Shown: positions 10,318-21,765 of the stretch, one piece after another
How the letters are laid out: every line of letters begins with the position of its first letter
Position numbering within the stretch: the stretch's first letter is position 1
NCBI GenBank assembly: GCA_009667805.1
Contig: CM019067.1
Coordinates: 160,661,049 to 160,725,048 of the forward strand
Direction: 5' to 3'
Source: Leptobrachium leishanense
Taxonomy: Eukaryota > Chordata > Amphibia > Anura > Megophryidae
DNA: 64,000 nucleotides
Made by a program: the position numbers and the translations under genes
The notes under the pieces: generated by a model
Database searches by the model: none
Seen by the model: the letters and a program-made list of their open reading frames with translations, nothing else
What the model was told of the DNA's origin: nothing

Positions 10318-10539
10318 ACTTGGGGTTTGTTACAGAACTAAGAAACATGTTTGACCCTAACCGACATGCTGCTAAGGCTGGCAGAACCCTGTTTCGCATT
10401 ATACAGGGGAATAGAAGGGTCTCTGATTATGCCATTGATTTTTAAGACTATGGCTGCAGAGGTTCGTTGGCCAAACGAAACTCTGGTTCTTACATTTACA
10501 GAAGGTTTATGTGATAACTTAATGTACATTTCAGAGTGA
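10318..10539 (+). pseudogene. Decayed sushi-like gag fragment
   Basis: Two overlapping frames, joined at a frameshift near 10445, give a peptide resembling the capsid part of the intact gag at 5081-6013. The matched stretch includes F-D-P-N-R-H-A-A-K-A-G, D-Y-A-I-D-F and then a W-P-N-E-T-L..F-T-E-G-L segment. It is much more divergent from the intact gag than the LTR pair are from each other. It therefore represents an older relative into which, or next to which, the young element landed. Confidence 0.72.
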
Positions 10540-10806
10540 AATGCGGAGCTACTGCACATACGCCAAGATGGCTTGATAGGAGGTATACACTTCTGCATTT
10601 TAAGGTGGTACACTCCCTTTTGGCCTCTGTTTAATTAGATGGGCCAATGTAGATAGAGTGGATAAATGTTATGCCCTCCGAGTTTTAAAATGAAACGCAG
10701 GGAAGCCATATATTAAGATATTACATCTCCGCATCTCAGAGTGAAACGCGGAGGTACCGTGCATTTGCCAAGATGGCGGACAGGAATTACACACTTCTGC
10801 GTTTCT
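10530..10806 (+). repeat. Diverged direct repeat, two copies of about 72 bp
   Basis: 10530-10602 and 10735-10805 share the pattern cagagtgaaa.gcggag, a 'ccaagatgg' core and 'acacttctgc'. The second copy is interrupted by the solo LTR at 10806. The sequence after that LTR ('aaggtgga') continues the match to the first copy ('aaggtggt'). Confidence 0.7.
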
Positions 10807-11597
10807 GTCACGTTCCCACGTTCCAACCCTGTCTCCCTGCCCTCTGTATTCCTTATGTCTGTGTTTCCATGTGTTTCCCTGTGCTGCTTTCCCTGACATG
10901 CAGCTCAGGGGTTAAGTTCATGGCTCGTTGAGCTTCTGTTGGTGATTATGGGCTGATTACTCCCCTATATAAAGCCATGGGCCCATATCACCATGCTCTT
11001 GCATCCTGGTTCACTTCAGCCACAGATTTGTTCCTGAGAGCTCCCTGTTTTCCATCCTAGTTCTATCTCAATGTTTCCCCCTTGTCTGAGTTCTAGGTTT
11101 CTGATTGACTTCCTGGTATTGACCCTCTGGCCTGGCTGACGGATTTTCTCTGGTGCTATATCCCCGCTTTGGCTCAAGGTATACGTTTTGGTTTTGACCC
11201 CTGGCTTATTTATTGACCACTCTTCTGGATATCCCTAGCTGTCCTGTGCTTATCGTATTATATGTTGTGTGTCCCTGTAGACCACGGCTTTAGTATATTG
11301 AAGTCCTGCCCTGCAAGTTGTTGAGTATATTCTCCTTCAGGTGTCTGTGTTTTCCCAGGACTCTGCACGGCTACAAGGTAACCTTTTTCTATTAGTGCAG
11401 ATTCGGCCACTCTAAGGACCGATCTATCAGTATAGGGCTCCTTTGGTATTTAGCTGTGCAGAGGTCCCCAGTGTCTACTGTGGTTTATTTACTTTTCCTG
11501 ATCGTTGTGTCACGCATCTCTGCATATAGCGGCTTTTCCTCTTACCTGGGCCCTACTTGGCACATGCCAGGTACCGCCATTGTGGCTGATCGTGACA
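10806..11597 (+). mobile_element. Solo LTR, gypsy/sushi-like
   Basis: The 792-bp sequence begins TGTCACG, ends CGTGACA and is flanked by GTTTC on both sides (10801-10805 and 11598-11602). A TATA box TATATAAA lies at 10966-10973. The 3' half has a phrase 'ctaaggaccg' like those in the intact sushi LTR. No internal region or second LTR follows, so it is a solo LTR left by LTR-LTR recombination. A paralogous unoccupied site lies at about 10596-10608. Confidence 0.88.
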
Positions 11598-11761
11598 GTT
11601 TCAAGGTGGATAGTGGAGACATGGTGCACGCGCAAAGATGGCAGACTGATTTTAGCATGTTTTTTAAATTACATTTATTTTTAAATGATTAGTTTTTCAA
11701 TTAATTGGAATTTATGGACAGACTATATAAGATGACAGCAGGGACAACATAGGAATCGATT

Positions 11762-11802
11762 TACCAGCTGAGGAAGCCATTCCGGCGAAACGCATCCTGG
11801 TA
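11762..11802 (+). ncRNA. Hammerhead-ribozyme-like motif, slightly decayed
   Basis: The order is TACCAG, CTGAGGA, a short GCC/GGC hairpin, GAAA, CGCATC, CTGGTA. TACCAG and CTGGTA form a 6-bp stem I, CTGANGA and GAAA are the conserved core, and ATC is an allowed cleavage triplet. Stem I sequence resembles the schistosome satellite hammerhead. Stem II lacks a partner for its first base and stem III has one mismatch, so activity is doubtful. Such motifs occur in Penelope-like elements and retrozyme-type repeats. Confidence 0.6.
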
Positions 11803-12435
11803 GCTATGCTTTGTTTTATTGTTACAAATAAATGTTTTTAAAGAACGCTGTTTGCTTAGATTCCTGTCCAAGAAGGTTTTTGGAGATTTCCTTACAAATT
11901 CCTTATGCGCAACTGACAGAGCCATTGGGGCTCAGGGATATGTGAGTTTTACATTGGCTTACCAGTATATCTCTGTTTGGTTAGTATATCACACTAGGGA
12001 TATTCCTGGTATACGTCTATTTCCACTGCAGGGAAACCCTATTGGAGTCCGTAGGATCCACTGAGGGGTTAATGGGCACCCGATGAAATGAATTAAAGAC
12101 CCATAAAGAGATTCACCCTAGAGCCAGGTGCAGGCTCATGAAAATGTGAGTTGAACACTCTCTTGAGTACACCCACATGCTTGAATCTATATACTGCGCA
12201 ATCTGGGTTATCCTCTTTTTTGCAGCACTGTTGCATAAACAACCCTTTAAAGGAGGTGAACCTTTGAAAAAAGAATACTATGTTTATGGACATGTAATGT
12301 GTATAATCTTGCCTACCAGCAGACTAATGTCCACCAGCTCTACGTTGGTTTTTTTTTCTATGTTTTAATTGTTTAACGTTATCTAGAGGAACCTCCATAT
12401 ACAGCGTTGAGTGAGCGAATTATACACCTATCTCT

Positions 12436-13136
12436 GGCCCCTATTACAATCCTCGCACAGCACATTTGCGTGCACGCAAATGCGCTTTTGCGCGAGGACA
12501 AAACCATTTGCGCGGAACATCGTATTACAACGTTCGCGCAAACGATGCGCGTTAGCATCTACCGTGATTAACCCTGCACGAACCCAGCGCGAGTGCGTAC
12601 GTGCATCCCATACTTAACATTGTCAGCGCGAATGCATTCGAGCGGATGGTATTACGATCTTCGCGCAATGACGTACGAACGACGTTTGTACGAAGTATCG
12701 TAACGTCTTTGAAAACCTGGTGTTAACTTACAATCTCAACGTTATCTGAACGTTCTGGCCAAAATGAACCTGCACAAAAAAAAGTACAGCACAGTACAGT
12801 TACACATTCTACACATACCCAAACAATAAAATTAATCAATTGTTTCATTTTTTATTTTTGTTGCAGCACATATACGCAGATTGACTTTGACAGGCGCAAC
12901 AACCGAAACCTAGCAAATGGCGGTTCTTAATTCTGATTGGCTGAATCCCGTGGAAAAACAGTCTCCCCACCGATTCCTGCACGCAACGGTCATTTGCGCC
13001 CGGCTTTGCTCGTCGGATTTGCGCTCGAAAAAACATGAAGGCTGAAAAACTGCACTCGGATCGTAATACCGCGTTAATTTGCGCTGCGCGAGCGCATTTG
13101 CGCGAACGCATTTGCGCGAAGATTGTTATAGGGGCC
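12436..13136 (+). mobile_element. MITE with GGCCCCTATTACAATC ends (701 bp)
   Basis: Terminal inverted repeats of about 20 bp (GGCCCCTATTACAATC at the left, its complement at the right) are flanked by TCT on both sides. The interior is rich in GCGCAAA-type motifs on both strands and codes for nothing. Ends starting GGSC and a 3-bp duplication suggest the PIF/Harbinger superfamily, though TCT is not the usual TWA. It shares interior sequence ('attctgattggctgaat') with the element at 19445-20343. Confidence 0.72.
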
Positions 13137-14069
13137 TCTGTTGGGCGCTTCACCTCTTTATACTGCTTTCCAAGCAAACTACATGTCCTCATGCTGCTTC
13201 TCATCCAAGAGGCAGGCTGATGGGTTTATATTAATACCCTCACTAAAAACATTTGCACTTTGGGATTGAAAAAGAAAACACGGAAAGGAGCAGTAGCAAA
13301 ACATGACCTGGTTGGGGGATACAAAAAAATATACATATATGCAGAAAAAAACGTTTTTGCGCCTTTTCCCTACCAAGACGGCTTCGTAAACCAGAAGTAT
13401 CCAGCCCACTTAATGTAATAATACATAGCAAGAAAAAAGGTAAATAAACATTTTTGTTTTATTTTTTGTTGAGTGCAGCCATTCTCTCTAGTTTCTGTAT
13501 CCATGTTACTGGCTTAGCAACGACATGTTCCTAAGGTATTTTTTGGCATTAAAGGTGATGCAGGAATATAAGTTATTTATATATTTATTTATGTACTTGC
13601 AAACACCACCAATATTATATTTCAAAATATGCAAATTCCCCACTACACAGGGAAGATATCCACTATTTTAACTTCTAACTATATTTGATTTTGTAGATTT
13701 GTATGAGCTTGTTTAAATTACCTTAAATGTTACCTTAAATGTTATTAATTAGTTACTCCTATTTTTCTTTTCAAACAACTACTGATGGGTACTTTATAAT
13801 TATGTGACTCATCATTAATTTAGAAACATATCTGTACTTAAATAGAGACAACTAACTGCAATGTATAATTAATTAAAATTCCAATTTAAGATACCAAAAA
13901 TAAAGCAAAACTCTTAGATGCAATTTGAGAAATTTAAAGCAGCAAAGCTAGTAAAGCAAAGTAACTAACTCAGATCAGTGTAAACTTTTACTAGCAGCAC
14001 AATTTACAGCTTTGTTTTTTGAATATGGCTGAATCCCAATTAATATTATAAAGAACTTATGCATATATA
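13137..14069. other. Non-coding, mostly AT-rich
   Basis: 13334-13412 repeats the segment at 10233-10315. The rest is AT-rich with no coding potential and no structure I can name. Confidence 0.5.
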
Positions 14070-15161
14070 CAGGGTTATTCAGAGAGAGGTGAAAAGCAGG
14101 AGAATGACTGGAGAATGGAAAATTCTAGGTCAATATAGCCGATTTGGAAAGTGAGATAAATTGGAGAATTTTTCTGGTTTGGCTATTTGACCTAGAATTT
14201 TCCATGACTGCTTAACCTGGATCCTTGTCTTTGCCCATGCCCTCCAATAAACACACAACACAATATATATATATAATGGAAAGGGCACAGGCCACAGCTT
14301 TATTAACTTATTTAACACTCAACTAGAATTCACACCCCAACAGTACCCAAAATGTCAATTCTGATCCTACTGCAAGATCGAACAGTAGTCAGTTATCACC
14401 ACTAGGGATGAGCTGTTCGGTTCGGAGTTCGATTCGAACATTGGCCGTTCGAAAGTTCGCGAACTACGAACATTTCCGCGTGTTCGGTTAAAGTTCGATT
14501 TTTTTTTTTAAAAAGTATAAAAAATGCTTAAAAAATCCTAAAAAAATCTAAAAATAAAGAGACTCTTTACTGTAGAATATTATAAGAAATGGTTTATTAG
14601 ATATTGAATTAAAACGGGAATATTTTTAACATTGAAGCCTGTGGGATAAAACATTTTTAAAAAAAATAAAATCCGAGGACATTTTTAAATGTCCCCAGCA
14701 ACATAAAATAAAACCTTTTTTTTTATTTCTAATACTCACCCGATTCCTGGATCCACAAACTGTAGAGGTGCTGCCCGGCAGTGTGCGGAATCATATGCTG
14801 CATTAATTATACTGTAAGGCTGGGTTCACACCTGTGTTTTTTTTACACGCGCAATACGTGCGTTTTTTAACGCGCGTATCACGCAAACGTAAAATACATG
14901 CGAACGTGCATTGCAGCGCGTTCACGGCCATAGACTGCAGAGTGAATGCGCTGCAATACACCCCAAAGAAGCTCCTGTACTTCTTTGGGCGTAGGACGCT
15001 TTACAGCGCGTTCCCGCGCTCATTTTAATATTGGACCGCAGGGTCCAACCCTGCACTCTTCCACAATACCACGGAGGGGTTACGGTATGACAGGACTGTT
15101 GCCGACACTAAAGGCCCAATTTTAAAGCACCTATTGTTATTTTCAGCCAAAGCCTGCATAA

Positions 15162-15712
15162 GGCTGTGGTCAGACCAACGCAGTGCGAACGCGCGTGCAG
15201 CCGCACTTTATTACGGCCGTAGTAGCAGGAAATGACGGCCAATGATGGGCAATATACGAAGTATGGCCACACGAAAGTGTGGCCGCGCAATGCAAGCAGC
15301 AAACAAACGCATTTTTTCGAGAACGTGATACTGCTAGTACTGACGTACAGAGTGCGCTGCCATTAGTTTACGTCAAAACGAATAGGCACTTTGAAACGGG
15401 GAGAACAGACATTCCGAAAAACATGAAAATTTCCGAAATCACGAAAAAAAAAAGTTGATACGAAAAACGAGCAGACCCGAAAACACGAAAATGACCGATA
15501 TTCCCGAAAAAAAAGTCATTACGAAAAACGAGCCGAAACGAACCGAACCGAAATGGAAATCGGCCGAAACAAGTAAAAATCGGTGCACAAGTCTAGTTTT
15601 ATTGATGATCCGTACAAAATCACAGACGAAAATGCGCATCATATGACTGCTATCGCGTATTCCGTGAAAAAATACGTCCATTCGTGAAAAATGCGTTCGT
15701 CTGACCCTAGCC
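15162..15712. mobile_element. GGCTRGGGTCAGAC MITE, copy with internal insertion
   Basis: It starts GGCTGTGGTCAGACC, ends GTCTGACCCTAGCC and has TAA on both sides. It is longer than its relatives because an AT- and CGAAA-rich hAT fragment ending CGGTGCACAAGTCTA (about 15400-15592) sits inside it. Confidence 0.8.
15400..15592. mobile_element. hAT MITE fragment (CGAAA-rich)
   Basis: The right end CGGTGCACAAGTCTA equals the right end of the complete hAT MITE at 46035-46826, and the interior has the same 'ccgaaa' phrases. No matching left end or 8-bp duplication is visible, so the left part has been lost. Confidence 0.65.
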
Positions 15713-16640
15713 TAAGTTTCACCATAATTTAGCCCAAAAAAATCACTAAACTTGTTCTGCGTGTCCTAAAACATCTCCTCTTTTCATACAGACTGCTGCC
15801 CCAAGCAGTTGTTAATGAATAGATTAAAGGAAAACCATTTACCATCATTTGAAATGTCATTTGTTTTTAAATGTTTCTATACATCCTACAAATCCGCCAC
15901 TTCACGGGCAGGTTATGGGGACCTCCTAGGCACGATATTTGAAGGAATTTTTCTTTTTTATTCTTAACCTTTATTTCATGGAAAACTCACTGTTCCTTTA
16001 AAAACTTTTTTTTTTAACTTTTTGTCCTTGTTTACTGTCCCCCAGGGCACTACCCGGACCCCCATACACCTTTAATGGCAAGTATCTTGCATATATGCCC
16101 TCTTGGAGGGCACTCTAAAATTCAAACTTTCGAGCCCCATTGACTTGCATTGAGTTAGGTTCGTGTTCATGTTCAAACTCGAACTTTTGAAATTGTTCAA
16201 GTTCGAATGCGAACCGAACACGGGGGTGTTCGGCTCATCCCTAATCACCACCAACCAGAGTTTGTCACTCTCCTGGCTTACACAGGACCGAGGACGTCTC
16301 TCCCAGCGCCCACCTATTCCGGCGGCTTATCCTTAGGGCTTCCTCGCTGGCCAAGGTTCATGCAAGCTGTGACACCACGACATGAAACTTAATGCAATGG
16401 GCGGGAGGGCGGGAACGTGATGACTCCCTCCTTTTTCAGAACAGGAGTGCACAGGTGAGAATTCCCCACTCCTAAATTAGGCCCCTCATTAGCATAATTT
16501 TGTCCTTCTGCCAATCATTGTCTATCACCCACCTGTCCTAATTAGTCCCAGGCCAGCCGTCATGCCCCCCTTCCTAAATGTTCCAGGGGCTGCTTTCTCC
16601 AGTCATTCTACTGCTTTTCACCTCTCTCTGAATAACCCTG

Positions 16641-19441
16641 ATAGTATCAAATGTGACCTGTCCCGGAGCGGAACTTGTAGGATGTTTTAATTACAATATA
16701 ACATCTCAAGTCTACTCAGTTCTTCAACTAGGGACTTATTTAATTTACCTATCATCTTAAAAAATTCTGAATGCACATGAAAGGCATTCTATTGAATAAA
16801 GCACAAGCCATTGTGAGTTTTAAACATATTTAATATTTATGTTTTAAATATTTCATATTAAATTTGTGTAATCTTACATGATCTGGATTGTAATTGCAAA
16901 TTAAAGATGATGTAATAAATGGCTCTGCAGATTCTTATTTAATATCCCATATAATATTCATGTGTTTAAGAATTCTTTCTTTGAACTTTTTTCCCCAAAA
17001 TGTAGCACAAGCAATTGCATCAGACACATTAATAACTTCTGCTTAGTTGCAAGTGTACAGTACAGCAAATGAATCTGACAAAACCAAAATATGATTAAGA
17101 AAATAATGCTATGAATGGAAAATTTTAAATTCAACTCATTACATTTTTTTAACAACTTTCCCTTTAGGCTGGCGTCAGCTGAGCGCGCTATGTGCGCCCG
17201 TACTGACGTGCTTACCGGCATCCGTCGCATCGTTGTGATGCTGAAACAGGGCCGGTCACACGCTTGTGCAGGCTTGTGCATACCCAGTACATCCTGCTAA
17301 AATACTTTGCAGTAAAAATATATATATATTTTTTGCACTGGGTGTCACCCTAGGGGCACTGATCCTGTGCATTGCATCATTTCTGGAGTATAGGTTTCAT
17401 CCTATGCATTGTTTTTGGAGCATTTGCTCCCTGTTATGCATAATTTTTGCAGCATCTGCTTCACTTTGTACTTAACTTTGAATTATATGCTTCTTATGTC
17501 TTTCTGGTGCATGAATGTCATTATTTTCATCATTCCAGAGATGTTTGTGCATCATTTTGTAGATTTTTATATTTTACTTCGTCACGGTTCCGAATATCGA
17601 AAATGGGCAAATGAAATGCTTAAACAGCCTGATCCGAAGCATTAGAAACTTCCAATATTGCGAATTGACTTGTTCAGAATATTTTACAATCTGAAATATT
17701 CCTAAACATATCGAATTATTTCCCTGTGCACATGTCTATCACATAACTCACTTTGCAAACCATAGGCTATACGCAAACAACACATATGCGCTTCTCTCAA
17801 ACACAATCTTCATACATCCATAAAAATTATTTTTCAAAAAGGTAAGTTCTCAAGTGAATTCAAATAGATGACACAAATAACTTTTAAAATGTTGTAATCT
17901 ACAAAATATAAAAGTTCATTCTTAATAAAATTTTGATTATATATATATATTTATATATACACTGTATATGTAGAAATTACTGCATATATTAATACTGAAA
18001 AGTACAGTTGGGAATATAGCATGAGTAAAGCTCTTGACTTTGTGTCGTTCCTGATCATGGACGTGAATTTCATTACATATGGACTCATTAGCAGATGTCT
18101 GTTAAAGCACTACACGATATTGCAGTTTATTAGATTACTAGTTCTCAGTATTGACCAAATAGGAAACTTTGGGCCCTCTTCCCATCTTGTAGTTAAGCTA
18201 ACGGCTGGAGTCGTTATACATAATGGCTCTAGCTGTTAGCTTTATGACTTAAGAGGATATTCCAACCCAGCCACAAACTCGAACATTCCGTTTGATTACT
18301 GTAAATGATTGGCTCTTATTTACTATAGGATAGTTGTTAATTTGTGGCTAGCCCTTCTTCAGTTCGAGTCATTATTCAGGATTTCATAAAGTTAGATTTA
18401 ACTATATTAAAAAAATCCCTTTTTATCTCTTATTAAAAGGCACAGATAATTGTGAAAGTGGCAGAAGTCTGAGAACAAATACTTCTCAGTGTGCGTCCGC
18501 CGCCCATATACCTCACATTCGCGAGCTCATCGAGACCTCGCATCAGGGTCATGCCTGGCTCCACAGAGTCCAATAACTATAGGAGCAGATAATAAGAGCA
18601 GTACCGCTGTCTTTAACAACCAGCAGCTCACAAGTATTCTGGATAGATCCGTTAATACAGCAGCTTAGTTGTAACAAAACTGTTAATAGCTAGCCACAAA
18701 TGGAAACGTCTCACGCACGTTCTTTCCATTTTCGATTCATCATTAACAGCTCAGTTGGAGAAGAAATAGTTGTTTGTATCAGCTTCCTGCGAGCTGCAGC
18801 ATGTTGCATGATCACAGGAAGGGCTAGTATGTCCAACCACTCCAATGGCTCTCAGTGCCATAGCGCATTTAGAGCTGTTGGTGCATCCAAGATCCTGAAG
18901 CCCCGTCACCTGAGCATGACACTCAGGTTTTGAGCTAGAGTAAGATCAGTGTGACCACTCAAATAATGTGGAGAAGTCACAGTGCATAGAGTATCCCTTT
19001 AAATCTAATGGATTAGCCTACCACATAATCCCTGTAAAGACAGATCTGCAGATATAATGGCAGCACTTCTCTACAGGATGCAGTTTGAATATGTATTAAG
19101 AGAAAAAGTACTAGTATCAGTTACAGTTAAAACATCAAGAACCCCTTATAGGCCAGGTCTGCCAGATATCTGAAACACAGCAAAGCTGATACGATTTGCT
19201 ACTGAGTGATCTCAGTATGTGTGGTAATATGCAGTCTGCATTTCCCCAGGATAGATAATTTGAAAGGACCTTGACAAACTGAGCAAGAGGACACGTTGTT
19301 CTACAACCCGGAGAGGATCCGCAGTTAGTCGTATATTCAACCTAGCAGTATTAAACACCTATAATTAAGAGCCACATTTTAGAGGGACTCCCCCATTGGT
19401 GAGTTCATTCCTTTATATCTAAGTTCTGGAACATACCACAC
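16641..19441. other. Non-coding DNA with no recognised element
   Basis: The stretch is AT-rich with a short AT microsatellite near 17940-17958 and scattered chance ORFs. 19135-19260 resembles the foldback MITE interior at 48780-48880 ('ccagatatctgaa', 'gcagtctgcatttcccc'). I see no gene. Confidence 0.45.
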
Positions 19442-19444
19442 TAT

Positions 19445-20343
19445 GGGCTAAATTACAATCTTCAAGCAAACGTTTGCGCTGGCGCAAAAGAAACATTAAC
19501 ACGTGGGGTAAAACCATTTGAGCTGAATCCTGTATTACAAAGTCAGCGCAAGAACCGTGCGCAATAGTCTACCGCAGGTGAACCTGCGCGAACCCTGCAT
19601 GAGCTTACTGTACTTTGTGCGTCCTATACTTAACATTGTGTGCGCAAATGCGAATGTGCGCTGGTACAAGTATGGCAGGCCTCAAAATTTCCACTCTCCT
19701 GCTCGCATTTGGCGAGTGGAAATTACATGAGGGCGAGTGGAAATGCAGATGCAGGCAGGGCAGGATAAGGGTTAGGTGGGGCAACTAGTGGCGAGTAACT
19801 CTTAAGGCTTGGCTAGTAGCTTGGGACTTGAAATTTTGAGCCCTGGAGTATGGTATTACAATCTATTTTGCGGTAATTACCGCATGGCCATTGCGCGCAT
19901 AATTTTAGCAACTCCTAAAAGCTGGTGCTATTGGCAAACCTGAACAACCTGGCAAACCCCAAAAAATCCAAGCCCATAAAAAGGAATGCACCAAAGCACA
20001 GTTGCCCATTCAACTCATACCACACCAATACAATGGATGTATTTGTGTGTGCATGTATTATTGCTGCAGCATATATGCTCATTGACTTTGGCAGACGCAA
20101 TTTGTTAACGTGAGACAGGTGTGCTTCTTAATTCTGATTGGCTGAATGGCGAAAAAAGCAGCACGTGCAAAGATTTTTGCACGAGACGGTACTTCGTATG
20201 CATTTGGGCGCGTCCTGTTTGCACATGCAATTGATTGGCGGATGAAAAGAGGCGCGAGGATTGTAATTCTAGCGGTGATTGCGCTTGGCGCAAAGATTTT
20301 CGTTTTGGGCCAGGATTTTTGCGTGAAGAATGTAATATAGCCC
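19445..20343. mobile_element. MITE with GGGCTAAATTACAATC ends (899 bp)
   Basis: The inverted ends GGGCTAAATTACAATCTTC and GAAGAATGTAATATAGCCC are flanked by TAT on both sides. It is related to the MITE at 12436-13136 and shares its GCGCAAA-rich interior. A 170-bp hAT MITE (19676-19845) has inserted into it. Ends of the GGGC type with a 3-bp duplication fit PIF/Harbinger. Confidence 0.75.
19676..19845. mobile_element. hAT MITE, CAGGCCTCAAAATTTC ends (170 bp)
   Basis: It begins CAGGCCTCAAAATTTC and ends GAAATTTTGAGCCCTG, with an 8-bp duplication that matches at 7 of 8 positions (AAGTATGG, GAGTATGG). The ends, size and duplication fit a non-autonomous hAT transposon nested in the older MITE. 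Confidence 0.82.
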
Positions 20344-20744
20344 TATGAAGGCACCTTCTACGCTCTTATGTTTTTGAGATTTATCGGAGGAAAAGAAGGG
20401 CATATTCACTTTTGATTTGACCACACGCTTTTGTAATGAGAGCCGGGTATACTATGGCTCTGGAATATGTGAGTTGTTTGTGGAAATGTAGGAACATTTA
20501 ATTTTATTCATATGTTATAAGGACTGAGAGGATACTGCACTATTATTTTCTTCTGCTTTTGTTTTGTGTGAGGTTATGGTTATACCTGTGATGTCACAGA
20601 AGTGTTTTGAAGCCAAAATATAAATAAATGTGATCACCCTTTCGTACGGTGCATAAGAACCGCCACTATTTTATAGAACATCCAAAACTGTAATCGAACC
20701 TTTACTGTTCACCCAAAATCTCTGTTTTATATATATATATATAT

Positions 20745-21244
20745 TGTGGAGGTATAGCTCAAATGGAGGCTACCTTTGCTGGGAAAAAGGTAGTCCAGGC
20801 GAAAGAAAGTTCTTTTAAACCTGTCCAGCAGACAGTATTTTATTTAAAAGGTTGGAATAAAACAGAAATGAAAACAGAAAATAAACCCTTGCCGCTCAGG
20901 CTCTTACTAAACAGTTAGATTCCCTATCTAACAAATGGTGAGCTAACCTCAGCCACCTTAAACGAACAAAATTACTGTAAGCAACCTTTTTACACACCTT
21001 GCAGCTCCCTCAGAAGGCTTTCTGAGTCCCAGGCCAGAGCAACTTCCTGGTTTAGCCTCCCCTCTTTTATCTCCCCTGATTAAACACCAATCAAGTAATT
21101 AGCCCTGGGGAGAGACACAAAACCTGGAAATCCAGACACTACATGCAGCCTGAAAACCTGGTCTGGATTTACTACTTCTGCATATATGACAGAAACCGAG
21201 GGGAAATGTATCACCCCTCAATGACCTTCCCTTTCCTTATGTCA

Positions 21245-21246
<2 letters not shown>
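20745..21246 (+). repeat. LTR-like sequence, copy 1 (forward)
   Basis: The 502-bp sequence starts TGTGGAGGTATAGC and ends TTATGTCACA, so it has TG...CA ends. It lies between AT microsatellites. A homologous copy in opposite orientation lies at 22287-24156. With no internal coding region it is most simply a solo LTR of unknown family. Confidence 0.6.

Positions 21247-21248
<2 letters not shown>

Positions 21249-21283
<35 letters not shown>
21249..21283. repeat. AT microsatellite
   Basis: A run of about 17 TA dinucleotides. Similar AT runs occur at 20730-20744, 21521-21542, 22061-22135, 25711-25730 and 57702-57728, several of them next to Penelope-type foldbacks. Confidence 0.9.
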
Positions 21284-21348
21284 ATCAATAGCTGAGCATG
21301 CCAGCTTCCACGATCACAGATGCCCGGTGCCTGCCGTTCAGCTCAATT

Positions 21349-21528
21349 CAATACACAATAAAAGAAGTGGCGGCACTCCAGGACTATAAAGCAAATAATC
21401 GATTTATTCCATAGTCAACGTTTCAGCCCTGATTCAGGGCTTTCCTCAGGACTTGACTTATATGGAGTAATTTGATTATTTTCTTTATAGTCCTGGAGTG
21501 CCGCCACTGCTTTTATTGTGTATATATA
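21349..21528. repeat. Hammerhead-centred foldback, Penelope-tail type
   Basis: Left arm 21352-21407 and right arm about 21464-21525 are inverted copies sharing 'gtggcggcactccaggact' on one strand and its complement on the other. The hammerhead motif at 21413-21453 lies in the centre. The phrase 'gtcctggagtg' recurs in the tails at 21950 and 57593, so these are related repeat ends. Confidence 0.75.
21413..21453 (-). ncRNA. Hammerhead ribozyme motif with intact core
   Basis: On the minus strand the order is AGTC, CTGAGGA, a 7-bp hairpin with loop GAAT, GAAAC, GTT, GACT. CTGANGA and GAA are the conserved core. The A-C of GAAAC pairs with the G-T before the cleavage base, forming the very short stem III typical of Penelope-element hammerheads. 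T is an allowed cleavage base, and AGTC/GACT makes a 4-bp stem I. I see no core mutation. Self-cleavage would release element RNA units. Function is inferred. Confidence 0.75.
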
Positions 21529-21549
21529 TATATATATATATTATTTTTT

Positions 21550-21742
21550 TTGAGAAAGGATTTTACCAGGAAGGATACATTGAGATTTCTCTCGTTTTCA
21601 AGTATGTCCTGGGTGGCGAGTATGTACCATTAGGTGTCTTGTCCAAGGACACTTACTGGAGAGCTGCTCTTGCTGGGATTGAACCCATGTCTCCACAGGC
21701 CCTCTCCACGCAGAGCAGTGATGTTACCTCTACTCCACCCAG
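21550..21742 (-). mobile_element. tRNA-derived SINE, minus strand
   Basis: Read on the minus strand it begins with a tRNA-like head (TGGGTGGAGTAGAGGTAACA, then a B-box GGTTCAATCCC at 21674-21684) and ends with the tail 'gagaaatctcaatgtatcc..cctggtaaaat' and a T-rich run on the plus strand. RNA polymerase III promoter boxes plus an A-rich end identify a SINE. A close copy lies at 52115-52307. Confidence 0.78.
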
Positions 21743-21765
21743 TATATATATATATATACATATAT

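Larger units (their letters stand above)
14403..16243. mobile_element. hAT element, TAGGGATGAGC ends (1.84 kb)
   Basis: The element starts TAGGGATGAGCTGTTCGG, ends with the near-complement CCGAACACCCCC..GGCTCATCCCTA pattern, and is flanked by the 8-bp duplication ATCACCAC (14395-14402, 16244-16251). Eight-bp duplications are diagnostic of hAT transposons. There is no transposase frame. It contains a Harbinger-like MITE (15162-15712). The copy in the L1 at 31325-33240 is the same family in opposite orientation. Confidence 0.88.
14070..16640. mobile_element. Foldback family element CAGGGTTATTCAGAGAG, interrupted
   Basis: The left end CAGGGTTATTCAGAGAG and right end CTCTCTGAATAACCCTG are inverted repeats. 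Inside the ends are the family's typical pieces ('gaaaagcaggagaatgactgg', 'aaattctagg'). The interior was later expanded by other insertions, including the hAT at 14403-16243. The flanks are AT-rich with an ambiguous 2-3 bp target duplication, so I do not assign a superfamily. At least eight related copies occur in this window. Confidence 0.7.

Noticed and set aside
21674..21684. tRNA gene (B-box)
   Set aside because: Only a tRNA-like head of a SINE is present. There is no complete cloverleaf.
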